Assembly (NCBI GenBank): GCA_016865935.1
Contig: VGOB01000006.1
Coordinates: 1 to 47,362 of the forward strand
Length of the DNA stretch: 47,362 nt
Origin: Chloroflexota bacterium
Lineage (GTDB): Bacteria; Chloroflexota; Anaerolineae; UBA4142
Reading direction: 5' to 3'
Made by a program: the position numbers and the translations under genes. The notes beneath the pieces were generated by a model. It was not told where the DNA came from, did not search any database, and was given only the letters and a program-made list of their open reading frames with translations. Positions 1 to 8,112 of this stretch are shown here, piece by piece. Position 1 is the stretch's first letter, and each line of letters begins with the position of its first letter.

Positions 1-234
1 ATGACCTTCCTCTCGCATCTCTTTCTCGTGCGCTTGCGGGTGAAGATGGGAGTGGATGCACCTGCCCTGACTGTTTCCCAGGTACGCCAGTTACTCCAAG
101 TCGTCTTGCCACAGCGCAAGTTTGATGTGCAGTCCGCGTTAGACGAGGTGGAGCGGATTCAGAAACGCAACCGCGCGGCCTATCTTTCCCACCGCAAACG
201 CAAACTGCGGGAACTTCATGCTCAACTAAAGTAA
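1..234 (+). pseudogene. C-terminal tail of a DDE transposase, cut by the window edge
   Basis: This open frame runs in from the left edge and ends at TAA 232-234. The ATG at position 1 is probably internal. The 77 residues carry a leucine-rich stretch followed by a very basic tail (residues 50-77, Arg/Lys/His rich), resembling the end of IS701-like DDE transposases. No catalytic residue is in view, so it cannot be judged whether the copy is intact upstream. A heptamer repeat array follows within about 20 bases. Family assignment is from recall of similar tails; another transposase family is possible. Confidence 0.45.
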
Positions 235-250
235 CGTTGTAATAATAATC

Positions 251-349
251 AGCAATGACAAATGCGTCAATGACAAATGACAAATGAACAAATGACAAAA
301 CGTGACGCGTGACTGAATACTGAACACCGAACACTGAACACTGATTACT
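251..349. repeat. Heptamer repeat array (AAATGAC then CTGAACA units)
   Basis: Two kinds of 7-base unit follow one another: AAATGAC-like units (251-300), then CTGAACA/CGAACAC-like units (310-349). The array fills the whole gap between the transposase tail and ftsY and ends one base before the ftsY ribosome-binding site (GGAG 350-353). Its layout resembles the short tandemly repeated repetitive (STRR) sequences described in cyanobacteria. Confidence 0.85.
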
Positions 350-359
350 GGAGTTGCAA

Positions 360-1283
360 TTGTTTTCTCTCTTTCGTCGTCCACAACAAGTAAAAGCAAG
401 TTTGACCAAGACGCGCGCGTCGTTCTTGACGCGCTTGACCGCGCTTGTTGCCAAGAATGAGATCAACGAAGAATTTTGGTCCGCCTTGGAAGAAACGCTG
501 ATCGGCGCGGATGTTGGTGTGGAGACAACGGTCGCGCTGGTAGACAAGCTGCGCGCGCGCGCGGAAAAAGAACACGTGCGCGACGCGTCGCGCGTCCAAG
601 AAATGTTGAAAGAGGAATTGACGGCGATCCTTGAAATTCCAAATGACAAATTGCAAATGACTAATCACCAATCACCAATCACTGTTTTGGTTGTTGGCGT
701 CAACGGCTCCGGCAAAACGACGAGCATCGCGAAACTGACGAACTATTACAAGGCGCAAAACAAAAAAGTGATCCTGGCGGCGGCGGATACGTTCCGCGCG
801 GCGGCGATTGACCAATTGAAAATTTGGGGCCAGCGCGTCGGTGTGGACGTGGTGGCGCATCAGCCCGGCGCTGATCCGGGCGCGGTGGCGTTCGACGCGT
901 GGCAATCGGCGCACGCGCGACGCGCGGACTATCTCGTCGTGGACACCGCCGGACGATTGCAGACGAAATTCAACTTGATGAAAGAACTGGAAAAAATCGC
1001 GCGCGTACTGCAAAAGAACGACGCGAGCGCGCCGCACGAAACCTTTCTCGTGCTGGACGCGGTGACCGGGCAAAACGGATTGCAACAAGCGCGCGAGTTC
1101 AAAAAAGCGACGCCGCTCACCGGCTTGATCCTGACGAAACTCGACGGCACGGCGAAAGGCGGTATCGTTTTTGCGATTGCGAAGGAATTGCAAGTGCCGA
1201 TCAAATTCATCGGCACCGGCGAAGCGATTGACGATTTCGCCGAGTTCGACGCGAAGGAATTTGTGGAAGGACTATTCGAGTGA
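360..1283 (+). CDS. ftsY: Signal recognition particle receptor FtsY
   Basis: FtsY is the membrane-associated SRP receptor GTPase that docks the ribosome-nascent chain-SRP complex at the translocon. The protein has 307 residues with a short N-terminal region and no long acidic A domain. The helical N domain spans about 15-85. The G domain starts with [16 protein letters not shown] (P-loop), then DTFRAAA, DTAGR and [10 protein letters not shown] motifs. TTG 360 is preferred because GGAG 350-353 lies six bases upstream; the TTG at 354 abuts the GGAG. A heptamer repeat (641-683) is translated in frame in the linker just before the P-loop. The SRP RNA is encoded 5 kb downstream. Confidence 0.96.
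   Translation: MFSLFRRPQQVKASLTKTRASFLTRLTALVAKNEINEEFWSALEETLIGADVGVETTVALVDKLRARAEKEHVRDASRVQEMLKEELTAILEIPNDKLQMTNHQSPITVLVVGVNGSGKTTSIAKLTNYYKAQNKKVILAAADTFRAAAIDQLKIWGQRVGVDVVAHQPGADPGAVAFDAWQSAHARRADYLVVDTAGRLQTKFNLMKELEKIARVLQKNDASAPHETFLVLDAVTGQNGLQQAREFKKATPLTGLILTKLDGTAKGGIVFAIAKELQVPIKFIGTGEAIDDFAEFDAKEFVEGLFE
641..683. repeat. Heptamer repeat translated inside ftsY
   Basis: AAATGAC-like and AATCACC-like heptamers occupy this stretch and encode a polar segment ([14 protein letters not shown]) between the N domain and the G1 motif of FtsY. The same AAATGAC unit makes up the intergenic array at 251-300, so the segment is repeat-derived. The frame is kept. Confidence 0.8.
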
Positions 1284-1310
1284 GACTGCGCGCGATTTAC
1301 GGATGACGCG

Positions 1311-1598
1311 ATGAACAAACCAAAAGCGATTCAATTCTCCGAACATGCGCGCGAGCAAATGGTTTTGCGTGGCGCAAGCGAAGACGAGGTCGCCCAGACG
1401 ATTCGCCAAGAATCGTGGGCGCAAGCCAAGCGCGCCAAGTATCGCGCGAAACGTCGCTTTGCTTTTGACAAGCCATCACCCCTAAATCAGAAAACATATC
1501 GCTTCAAGGAAGTTGAGCCGATTTTCGCGGACGAGCCGGATATGCTTGTCGTCGTAACGGTTATGGTGTATTATACGAACGCGGAGGAAACGCAATGA
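1311..1598 (+). CDS. DUF4258 domain protein (putative toxin of a small module)
   Basis: This 95-residue basic protein has the DUF4258 pattern: an N-terminal F-S-x-H-A-x-E-Q-M-x-x-R-G segment (about 9-21) followed by E-V-x-x-T-I. It ends in a beta-rich strand region with VVVTVMVYY. The family is small and often paired with DUF2283 genes; a RelE-like toxin role has been suggested but not shown. Its stop overlaps the ATG of the next gene by four bases (ATGA), so the two are translationally coupled. Function is inferred only from context. Confidence 0.75.
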   Translation: MNKPKAIQFSEHAREQMVLRGASEDEVAQTIRQESWAQAKRAKYRAKRRFAFDKPSPLNQKTYRFKEVEPIFADEPDMLVVVTVMVYYTNAEETQ

Positions 1599-1834
1599 AA
1601 ATCTCATACGATGCCAAAGTTGATGCTCTCTACATCGAATTCCATCCACTCGCCCCTGGAACAGCAGAGAATAAGCAACTCACGGATGAAGTAATCGCGA
1701 ACTACGATCCCAATGGAAAACTTGCGGGACTGGAAATTCTTGATGCGAGCGTCGTGCTGGCGCAGAAAACGAATGAAAGCAGTCTGGTGTTCCAGGTTCA
1801 ATCTTTGCCTGCTGTGGCTATGGCAAGTCGCTAG
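1595..1834 (+). CDS. DUF2283 domain protein (partner of the DUF4258 gene)
   Basis: The 79-residue protein opens with M-K-I-S-Y-D-A-K-V-D-A-L-Y-I-E-F, the strand pair typical of DUF2283, and carries the G-x-L-x-G-L-E-I-L-D-A-S hallmark at about 40-52. It overlaps the preceding DUF4258 gene by four bases. The same family occurs again at 32698-32934, next to another small protein. The pair looks like an antitoxin-toxin module, but this is inference from gene order and size. Confidence 0.8.
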   Translation: MKISYDAKVDALYIEFHPLAPGTAENKQLTDEVIANYDPNGKLAGLEILDASVVLAQKTNESSLVFQVQSLPAVAMASR

Positions 1835-1858
1835 CGCGCCGAAGGAGAAAGAAGAGAC

Positions 1859-2960
1859 TTGGAAGACCTAAAATCCAAACTGACCGAAATGAACGCGCAT
1901 ATCGCGATGCTCCTGGAGCGTCTTTGACATCGCGGGCAAAGAAAAACGCGCGGCGGAATTGGAACACCAAGCCGCGCAACCTGACTTTTGGAACGATAAT
2001 GTTGCCGCGCAAAGCGCGATGCGCGAACTGACCGCGCGCAAAGAAGAAACGACGACGTGGCGCGATCTGGAACGCCGCACGCGCGACGCGGCGGGCTTGC
2101 TCGAACTCGCCATTGAAGAGAATCACGCCGAGATCGCCGAGGAAGTCGAACGCGAATTTCCAGAACTCGAAGCAAAACTTGCCGCGCTCGAATTCAATTT
2201 GCTTTTCTCCGGCGAGTACGATCGCAATCACGCGATCCTTTCGATTCACTCCGGCGCAGGCGGCACCGAATCGCAAGACTGGGCTTCGATGTTGATGCGG
2301 ATGTATCTGCGGTACGGCGACGCGCGCAAATACGAAACCGAAATCTTGGAAGAGATGGCGGGCGACGAAGCCGGGATCAAATCGGTGACGATCCGCTTTA
2401 TCGGCGCGTACGCGTACGGACGATTGAAAGCGGAACGCGGCGTGCATCGGCTCGTCCGGCTCTCGCCGTTCGACGCGAATCATCGGCGACACACGTCGTT
2501 CGCGCTCGTCGAAGTGATGCCGGAAATCGAAGATGCGGTGGACATCGAAATCAAACCGGAAGATGTCAAGATTGACATTTACCACGCATCGGGTCACGGC
2601 GGGCAGAACGTACAAAAAGTCGCGACGGCAGTTCGCTTGACGCACGTTCCCACCGGAATCATCGTGACGTGTCAGAATCAACGCTCGCAGTTGCAAAACA
2701 AGGAAAGCGCGTTCAAAGTTTTGCGATCACGACTCGTGGAAGCGGAAATCGAAAAGAAGGAGCAAGAAAAAGCGCGGCTCAAAGGCAAACACGTTGAGGC
2801 GGGCTGGGGCAATCAAATTCGTTCGTACGTTTTGCATCCGTACCAAATGGTCAAGGATCATCGCACCGAGTACGAAACGTCGCGCACGGATTCGGTGCTT
2901 GACGGCGACCTGGACGCGTTCGTCATCGCGTATTTGAAAGCGCAAGTGGGGCAGGCGTAA
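1859..2960 (+). CDS. prfB: Peptide chain release factor 2 (programmed +1 frameshift)
   Basis: RF2 recognises UGA and UAA stop codons and triggers peptide release. The gene is read in two frames: TTG 1859 to CTT 1922-1924, then a +1 shift past T1925 and continuation with GAC at 1926 to TAA 2960, giving about 366 residues. The downstream frame holds the S-P-F stop-recognition motif (RLVRLSPFDANH) and the catalytic GGQ loop (SGHGGQNVQK). The 22-codon upstream segment starts at TTG with AAGGAG (1842-1847) before it. The gene ends just before a strong hairpin shared with the convergent membrane-protein gene. Confidence 0.95.
1915..1928 (+). promoter_or_regulatory. prfB autoregulatory frameshift site
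   Basis: GGAG (1915-1918) acts as an internal Shine-Dalgarno element three bases before the slippery codon CTT (1922-1924). An in-frame TGA (1925-1927) and C (1928) follow, giving the canonical CTTTGAC context. When RF2 is scarce, ribosomes pause at the TGA and slip +1 into the main frame. Spacing and sequence match the well-studied bacterial prfB signal. Confidence 0.95.
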
Positions 2961-2988
2961 AGGCAGAAGTCAGAAGGATGAAGGATGA

Positions 2989-3026
2989 AGAGACCTTCGA
3001 GGTTTGGTGGAACCTCGAAGGTCTCT
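2989..3026. terminator. Bidirectional hairpin terminator, AGACCTTC repeat family
   Basis: A perfect 16-bp stem (2989-3004 with 3011-3026) and 6-base loop separate convergent prfB and the membrane-protein gene. The arms share the AGACCTTCnAGGTT pattern with the hairpin at 30027-30060, with one paired base change between copies. It is therefore a dispersed hairpin repeat probably acting as terminator. A GGATGAA heptamer run (2976-2990) leads into it. Confidence 0.75.
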
Positions 3027-3027
3027 T

Positions 3028-5508
3028 TCACTTTGCGGCAAATTTGCCAAGCGTCATCGTTTCTTGCGGCGCGAAATTTTCGTCGAGCAACAGCGCGTCC
3101 ACACCTTGATCGGCTTGGTACATTTTTACCTGGACGAAATATTCGCCGGGCGCGAGATCGCGCGGCAAAACGATTTCGAACGGATCCGCGATCGCGTCGC
3201 CGGGTCGCCACAACAACGTCGGCACGCGCGGCTGGCGATCCTGCGCGACGATTTTGCTGCCGCGCGCGTCCACGACGCGCACCGACGCGCTGTAGTACGC
3301 GTCGATCTTGTTGAGTGCGTGCCACGTCAGCCAGATTTCGATTGTGTCGCCCGGCGCGTAACTTGATTTCAACGGCGCGTTCAATTCGACGCGCGCCGGT
3401 AAAACGATTTGGCGCGCCGGTTCCTCCTCCGCCACGATCACTTCGCCGGGTAATTTCCACTCGCCAATCTCCAGTCTCAACCGATACGCGCCGGCGCGCG
3501 GCGGCGCAACCAATCGCACGGGAACAACCGACGCGCTCGACGTGACGAGCGGCATCGGCGCGGTGGTTTTTGTTGGCGCGTCATCGTTCCAGCGCGCGAT
3601 GACGCGCAAATTTTCGGTGGGCTTGATCGCAAAACTGCGCGCGCCGCGATTCTGGACGATGACGTACGCGAAATAATTTTGATTCGGCGCGGCAGGACTG
3701 GGCAGATACAAGCGCGCGCTCAATTGCGATACGTCTTGTGCGCGCGCCGGAACGCGATAAACGCGGTCGTCGCCAAATTGGCGCGCCAATTCCAAATCAT
3801 CGGCGCGGAGACGCGGCTCGCGCACGACGAGATAGCGCACATCCAGCGCGTTCAGCAAACTGCGCGCGCGTTCGCTCGGAAACGATTGCATCTCGTACGC
3901 AATTTCGCCGCGCCGCGGGGGATTGAATCCGCTGTAGCCATCGGGCGTTGCGTGCCAGTGGTACGTTGAAAAATACTGCGTTGTGAGATCAAGTGGCTTG
4001 CTCGGATCGCTCGCGATCATCGGCAATTCGAGGACGACGCCGGGCGGTTGCGCGCGCAGCCAGCGCACGTACTCTGGAATTTCATTCCAGACCGGCACGG
4101 GCGTGATTTGCGCGGCGGGCAGCGTGAGGTATTCAAGCGCGATGAGTGGAAGGATGAAGGATGAAGGATGAAGGATGAAATGATTTCTCGCCATTCGCCA
4201 TTTGCTATTCGCTATTCGCCGCGTCCCGAATCCCGCCAGCACAGCCAGCGCAAACATCACGAGCGCGTCAAAACGCACGGGCGCGCGCAACGCGCGCATC
4301 AACGGGAACGCGTCGTACAGCCAACGGTACGGCAACGCGATCTCTGTGCCGACATTCGGCGCGAGATAAAGGCGCGGTCCCAGGGAAAGTAAAAAGGCAA
4401 AAGCTAAAAGTAAAAAGTAAAACCATTTGTCGCGATCTCGCGCGGCGGCGACACCCAAAATTGCCAGCGCGAGCGCGACGACGCCGGGAAACAAGTTGTC
4501 GAGCGGGTAACCGCCGAGCAGAATCGGCGGGTGCGGCGCGAGCAAGTTGCCGTACAAAACATTCTGCGGCGCGACCTGCGCGTACATTTTCAAACTCGCG
4601 CTGAACGGCTCACTCTCGATCACCTTGCGCTCGAATCCCATCTCGCGCTGCACTTGCAAGTACGGGATGAAGAACGGAACGACGATGAGTGCGATGAGAA
4701 CGACGGAGACGAGCAAGCGAGTGAACAGTGAACGGTAAATAGTGAACGGTGAACGGTGAACAGTGAACAGTGATGCGTGATACGTGATGCGTGATGCGTG
4801 ATGCGTAATGAAAAACCAGGGCATGTACAGTGCAACAGCAAAGCCGGCAAGAAACGCGTAGTAGAACGACGACAATGCTTGCAACGAAAAGAACAATGCA
4901 AAGAGAAAAGATAATCGAAAATCGAAAATCGAAAATCGAAAATTGCTCCCGGTCGGCGGTCGGCGGTCGGTGGTCAGTAGGCGTCGCAAGAACATCATCG
5001 CCAGCGGCATCCAACCAAACGACAACAACTGCACTTGCGCGAGGTTGCCCAGATTGTACGGATTGAACGCGAAAATCGTTCCGGCGACGATTGCCGCGCC
5101 GCGCGCGCGCGTCAAATCGAACACGAGCAAGTACATCGCGTACGCGGCGAGGAAGAACGACGCGAGCAAGACAAGATTATAACCAAGAACGGTGTTATCA
5201 AACGCGAGGTTGAACGGGAGCGCGAACAATCCTTGCGGCAGCAGCGTCTCGGAAAACGCGAGCGCGTTCGGGTATGGATAAAAAATATTCGCGTTGAACA
5301 GGTTGAGCGGATCGGTGATGAGCGCGTGCCCCACCCACGCGATAATCCACGTATTGAGCAGCGCGTCCTGCTTGTCCTCGACCGCGCGCGCGAGGTGCAA
5401 GACGAGCGGGTTCGTCATCACGCACGTCAGCGCGAGAAAGATCGCCAGCGCGATGCTGTCGCGTCGCAGGAACGTTTTGTTAAACGTCCCTACATTTTCA
5501 CCGTTCAA
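3028..5508 (-). CDS. Large polytopic membrane protein, GT-C glycosyltransferase-like
   Basis: The 826-residue protein has an N-terminal anchor followed by about ten hydrophobic segments to around residue 470, then a soluble beta-rich region of about 350 residues. A luminal-type loop with E-D-K-Q-D-A-L-L-N-T-W between the first membrane segments recalls GT-C and YfhO-like proteins, but no family is assigned firmly. The frame is open from 5616, overlapping the upstream small gene. TTG 5508 is chosen because it overlaps that gene's stop (TTGA) and has AAGGGG upstream. Heptamer arrays are translated at four places (4148-4222, about 4386-4420, 4721-4810, 4911-4980), mostly in or near membrane-segment loops. 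Confidence 0.7.
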   Translation of the reverse strand: MNGENVGTFNKTFLRRDSIALAIFLALTCVMTNPLVLHLARAVEDKQDALLNTWIIAWVGHALITDPLNLFNANIFYPYPNALAFSETLLPQGLFALPFNLAFDNTVLGYNLVLLASFFLAAYAMYLLVFDLTRARGAAIVAGTIFAFNPYNLGNLAQVQLLSFGWMPLAMMFLRRLLTTDRRPPTGSNFRFSIFDFRLSFLFALFFSLQALSSFYYAFLAGFAVALYMPWFFITHHASRITYHASLFTVHRSPFTIYRSLFTRLLVSVVLIALIVVPFFIPYLQVQREMGFERKVIESEPFSASLKMYAQVAPQNVLYGNLLAPHPPILLGGYPLDNLFPGVVALALAILGVAAARDRDKWFYFLLLAFAFLLSLGPRLYLAPNVGTEIALPYRWLYDAFPLMRALRAPVRFDALVMFALAVLAGFGTRRIANSKWRMARNHFILHPSSFILPLIALEYLTLPAAQITPVPVWNEIPEYVRWLRAQPPGVVLELPMIASDPSKPLDLTTQYFSTYHWHATPDGYSGFNPPRRGEIAYEMQSFPSERARSLLNALDVRYLVVREPRLRADDLELARQFGDDRVYRVPARAQDVSQLSARLYLPSPAAPNQNYFAYVIVQNRGARSFAIKPTENLRVIARWNDDAPTKTTAPMPLVTSSASVVPVRLVAPPRAGAYRLRLEIGEWKLPGEVIVAEEEPARQIVLPARVELNAPLKSSYAPGDTIEIWLTWHALNKIDAYYSASVRVVDARGSKIVAQDRQPRVPTLLWRPGDAIADPFEIVLPRDLAPGEYFVQVKMYQADQGVDALLLDENFAPQETMTLGKFAAK
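4148..4222. repeat. Heptamer array (GGATGAA, ATTCGCC/ATTCGCT units) inside the membrane-protein gene
   Basis: Four GGATGAA units are followed by ATTCGCC/ATTCGCT-type units. On the minus strand this encodes a basic stretch then HFILHPSSFILPL, between two membrane segments. The same GGATGAA unit occurs outside genes at 2976-2990. Confidence 0.8.
4721..4810. repeat. Thirteen-unit heptamer array inside the membrane-protein gene
   Basis: Units of seven bases (GTGAACA, GTGAACG, then GTGATGC and variants) run without break for 90 bases. Three units make 21 bases, so the product shows a seven-residue repeat (H-H-A-S-R-I-T then F-T-V-H-R-S-P). The array is a multiple of three long and sits in a loop between membrane segments. 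Confidence 0.9.
4911..4980. repeat. Heptamer array (CGAAAAT and GGTCGGC units) inside the membrane-protein gene
   Basis: Four CGAAAAT units and several GGTCGGC/GGTCAGT units are read in frame as R-P-P-T-G-S-N-F-R-F-S-I-F-D-F-R-L-S-F. The segment precedes a membrane helix of the same protein. Confidence 0.85.
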
Positions 5509-5750
5509 CTCAACAACCCCTTGCGCCAATCGCGCGCGTCCCATTTTATTTTCAGTTGCTTTTTGAATTCCATCGTCCATTCCGGATCGCGTAGTTTTTG
5601 CTCCAGCAGGGGCCACACCGTTTCGCTGTCCGCGTCAATCGTGCCGAGAATTTCTTGGATGTAGCGATCCACTTCGATGCGGGTAGACTTGATGAGTGGA
5701 ATTCCTAGTTCTTCCAAAATCGGATCGAGATTTACGGTATAGAAAGGCAT
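5505..5750 (-). CDS. Small hypothetical protein, 81 aa
   Basis: No family is recognised with confidence. The protein begins MPFYTVNLDPILEELGIPL and is rich in acidic and tryptophan-containing segments near its end. ATG 5750 is preferred over ATG 5762 because GGAG lies six bases before it. The stop overlaps the probable TTG start of the downstream membrane-protein gene, so they likely form an operon. A good promoter lies at 5783-5812. Confidence 0.6.
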   Translation of the reverse strand: MPFYTVNLDPILEELGIPLIKSTRIEVDRYIQEILGTIDADSETVWPLLEQKLRDPEWTMEFKKQLKIKWDARDWRKGLLS

Positions 5751-5782
5751 TGGCGACTCCATCGCGTTTCGTTTCGCGGCGC

Positions 5783-5812
5783 ATTATAATGCAAAAGTAG
5801 ACAAGTAGACAA
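5783..5812 (-). promoter_or_regulatory. Sigma-70-type promoter for the small gene and membrane protein
   Basis: On the minus strand TTGTCT (5812-5807) and TATAAT (5788-5783) are 18 bases apart, 33 bases before the ATG at 5750. The -35 is part of an octamer repeat (AGTAGACA, 5793-5821). The -10 lies in a 12-bp palindrome GCATTATAATGC. Confidence 0.6.
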
Positions 5813-5835
5813 GTAGACAAGGACCCGCCGGGCTT

Positions 5836-5864
5836 TTGCGTGATTTGCGGCTCTGTGCTATAAT
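5836..5864 (+). promoter_or_regulatory. Promoter of the tRNA-Ser genes
   Basis: TTGCGT (5836-5841) and a perfect TATAAT (5859-5864) are separated by 17 bases. They lie about 65 bases before the first tRNA-Ser, and no other gene start is nearby on this strand. Confidence 0.7.
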
Positions 5865-5930
5865 GCGCCCCGCGAAAGCAGATTGCGGATTGACGACCGC
5901 GAAATCTGAAATCGTAAATCTGAAATTCCT

Positions 5931-6019
5931 GGAGAGGTCGCATAGTCCGGTCTAGTGCGCGCGACTCGAAATCGCGTGTGGTTGCAAAGCCACCGGGGGT
6001 TCAAATCCCTCCCTCTCCG
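5931..6019 (+). tRNA. tRNA-Ser (anticodon CGA)
   Basis: The acceptor arms GGAGAGG (5931-5937) and CCTCTCC (6012-6018) pair, with discriminator G 6019. The anticodon loop CTCGAAA gives CGA, reading UCG. A long variable arm typical of serine tRNAs and a TTCAAAT T-loop are present. CCA is not encoded. Confidence 0.96.
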
Positions 6020-6025
6020 CTCGGA

Positions 6026-6098
6026 TAGTGAACAGTGGTCAGTGTACAGTGTTCAGAAAAATCCTGAACACTGGCCACTGTCCACTGATCACTGCACT
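6026..6098. repeat. Facing heptamer arrays between the two tRNA-Ser genes
   Basis: AGTGAAC/AGTGGTC-type heptamers are followed by their reverse complements. The innermost arms CAGTGTTCAG (6047-6056) and CTGAACACTG (6064-6073) pair perfectly. The block fills the spacer and may stop or process the tRNA transcript; there is no T tract, so termination is uncertain. Confidence 0.75.
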
Positions 6099-6099
6099 T

Positions 6100-6185
6100 G
6101 GAGAGGTCGCATAGTTCGGTCTAGTGCGCACGCTTGGAAAGCGTGTAGGCGATGAGCCTCGCGGGTTCGAATCCCGCCCTCTCCG
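6100..6185 (+). tRNA. tRNA-Ser (anticodon GGA)
   Basis: The acceptor arms GGAGAGG (6100-6106) and CCTCTCC (6178-6184) pair, with discriminator G 6185. The anticodon loop TTGGAAA gives GGA, reading UCC and UCU. Acceptor and D-arm sequences are nearly the same as in the first tRNA-Ser, suggesting a duplication. CCA is not encoded. Confidence 0.96.
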
Positions 6186-6203
6186 CTGCAAATGGACAGT
6201 GGT

Positions 6204-6261
6204 AGTGGACAGTGGACAGAAAATCCTGATCACTGACCACGATCCACTGTCCACTCTTTTT
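6204..6261 (+). terminator. Heptamer-derived rho-independent terminator after tRNA-Ser
   Basis: AGTGGACAGTGGA (6204-6216) pairs perfectly with TCCACTGTCCACT (6243-6255) and is followed by CTTTTT. The arms are AGTGGAC-type heptamers. The T tract runs into the -35 box of the SRP RNA promoter. Confidence 0.8.
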
Positions 6262-6288
6262 GACAATTCTCGCAACCTCGCATACACT
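6260..6288 (+). promoter_or_regulatory. Promoter of the SRP RNA gene
   Basis: Consensus TTGACA (6260-6265) and TACACT (6283-6288) are 17 bases apart. The predicted start lies at about 6295, where the RNA's terminal stem begins. Confidence 0.8.
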
Positions 6289-6294
6289 ACCCCC

Positions 6295-6589
6295 GGTCGT
6301 GCTAGATGGGGAACTAGCGGTGCCCTGAACCATCTCCGGATGGCTGACTCGCAACCCGCTCTAGCGAGGTCGAATTCCTTCTCGAGGGCCGTACGTTTCG
6401 GGACTGTTCGCTTCAAGTGGCGATGAAAGTTGGGTCCGACGCGGCGCAAGCCGATCAACCCCGCCAGGGTCGGAAGACAGCAACGGTACGTCGTCACTTG
6501 CGGGCGCCGTCGGGGCACCTGGCTGGAGCTGGCTGAAGCGTCCAAGCCGGGGCGTCCGTCTCGACAGAAGGTGCACGGCCATTTTTTTT
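6295..6589 (+). ncRNA. ffs: Large-type bacterial signal recognition particle RNA
   Basis: The RNA is about 290 bases and shows the Alu domain (GTGCTAG...GGTGCCCTGAAC) and the SRP54-binding S domain with loop (GTCGGAAGACAGCA, around 6470-6483). Its 3' end, GACAGAAGGTGCACGG, closely resembles that of the Bacillus scRNA. The 5' GGTCGTGC pairs with the 3' GCACGGCC. A run of eight T follows and serves as terminator. It is larger than the Alu-less 4.5S RNA of proteobacteria. Confidence 0.95.
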
Positions 6590-6604
6590 AGTGAGATCAA
6601 CTGA

Positions 6605-8110
6605 GTGACAACTGACCCATCGAGTTATTTCGACTATCGTTACGATGTGTCGGTCACGCGACGCAACCTCCGCCGCGCCATTTTCAACGCGCAGACCGCG
6701 CTCCTCGTTCTGACGCTCGTCGCACTCACCGCGATGGGCATCGGTTATATCAGCACGCTCCGCCCGATCACCCTGCGGATCGATCGCGACACACGCACGA
6801 TTCTCTCCAACCAGAAAAACGTGACCGGCGTTTTGCACGACGCCGCCGTCACACTCTTGCCGCGCGACACGATCTTTCCCGCGCCCGCCGCGCCCGCGCC
6901 GCTCGATCAGCCCATTGAGATTCACGTCGCACGCGCGCTCCACATTCACGCCGACGGCGCGACGATTCAGCGCCGCACCCAAGCCGCGACGATCAGCGAC
7001 GCCCTGCGCGAAGCCGAACTCGTCCTCAAACCCAACGACCGCATCGCGATTGACGGCACGTTCGTCGAAATGTCCTTCGCGCTCGCGCGGATCGAAAACG
7101 ATCACACGCTCCAAATTCAAGTGCAACGCGCGATCCCGTTGATCGTGGACGACAACGGCGCGCGCACGACGTTGTACACCACCGCACCCACACTCGGTGA
7201 AGCGCTCCGCCAAGCCGGGCTGACGCTTTATCTCGGCGATACGGTTTCGCCCGATCTCGGCACGCCGAGCGCGCCGGGCTGGGAAGTGCATATCCGGCGT
7301 TCGCGCGCCGCGACGATCAGCGTAGACAGCAAAACGATTCGCACGCGCACGCGCAGTGAGACGATTGCCGGACTGCTCGCGCAAGAAGGGATCGAACTCA
7401 AGGACAAGGATTACACCGTTCCTCCGGCGACCCAAGTCGTGGAGGATGGCGCGACGATCCAAGTGATGCGCGTCCGCGAAGAATTCCTCACCGATTCCGA
7501 ATACATCAACTACGAAACGGTGTGGCAAGCCGATCCGGCGCTGGAGATCGATCAACGTCAGATCACGCAAGCCGGAGCGGAAGGTGTCAAAAAGCGCACG
7601 ACGCGCGTCGTGTACGAAAACGGGCGCGAAACCAAACGCTCGGTCGATCGCGAATGGATCGAAACGCCGCCGACGACGCAGATCATCAATTATGGCACAA
7701 AAATCGTAAAGCGCGAACTAACCTTGCCCGATGGATCGATCCTCACGTATTGGCGCAAAATTCGGATGCTCGCTACGTCGTACACCGCCGCCACCTCGGG
7801 CAAAGCGCGCTCGCATCCGGAATTCGGCATCACTGCCACCGGAATGCGCGCGGGCATCGGCATCGTCGCGGTGGATCCGCGCGTCGTCAATCTGCGCGCG
7901 CGGCTCTACGTGCCGGGGTACGGCGCCGCAATCGCCGGAGATACCGGCGGCGCCATCAAAGGCAAACGGATCGACCTGGGATACGACGAGTGGAACCTGG
8001 TTTTGTGGTACAAATGGGTGGATGTCTACGTCCTCGATCCGCCGCCGTCCTACGATCGCATTCACTGGGTCATTCCCGATACGCCCAAAGAGCGCACGAC
8101 GCGGCATTGA
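6605..8110 (+). CDS. DUF348/G5/3D-domain cell wall protein (YabE-like)
   Basis: The 501-residue protein starts at GTG 6605 and has one N-terminal membrane anchor (about 33-53). Three DUF348 repeats follow (about 55-290). A G5-like segment lies around 285-375. A C-terminal 3D domain (about 385-480) contains D-T-G-G-A-I-K-G-K-R-I-D-L-G. Related proteins are lytic transglycosylases or resuscitation factors acting on peptidoglycan outside the cell. Only two bases separate it from ksgA; the yabE-ksgA neighbourhood is also seen in Firmicutes. The catalytic Asp residues of the 3D domain appear present. Confidence 0.88.
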   Translation: MTTDPSSYFDYRYDVSVTRRNLRRAIFNAQTALLVLTLVALTAMGIGYISTLRPITLRIDRDTRTILSNQKNVTGVLHDAAVTLLPRDTIFPAPAAPAPLDQPIEIHVARALHIHADGATIQRRTQAATISDALREAELVLKPNDRIAIDGTFVEMSFALARIENDHTLQIQVQRAIPLIVDDNGARTTLYTTAPTLGEALRQAGLTLYLGDTVSPDLGTPSAPGWEVHIRRSRAATISVDSKTIRTRTRSETIAGLLAQEGIELKDKDYTVPPATQVVEDGATIQVMRVREEFLTDSEYINYETVWQADPALEIDQRQITQAGAEGVKKRTTRVVYENGRETKRSVDREWIETPPTTQIINYGTKIVKRELTLPDGSILTYWRKIRMLATSYTAATSGKARSHPEFGITATGMRAGIGIVAVDPRVVNLRARLYVPGYGAAIAGDTGGAIKGKRIDLGYDEWNLVLWYKWVDVYVLDPPPSYDRIHWVIPDTPKERTTRH

Positions 8111-8112
8111 CG

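Noticed and set aside
6039-6545. Open frames across the tRNA-Ser and SRP RNA region
   Set aside because: They cover RNA genes with clear secondary structure and have no protein family features.
7522-8112. Upstream extension of the ksgA frame
   Set aside because: It overlaps the G5/3D gene; KsgA homology and a close ATG begin at 8113.
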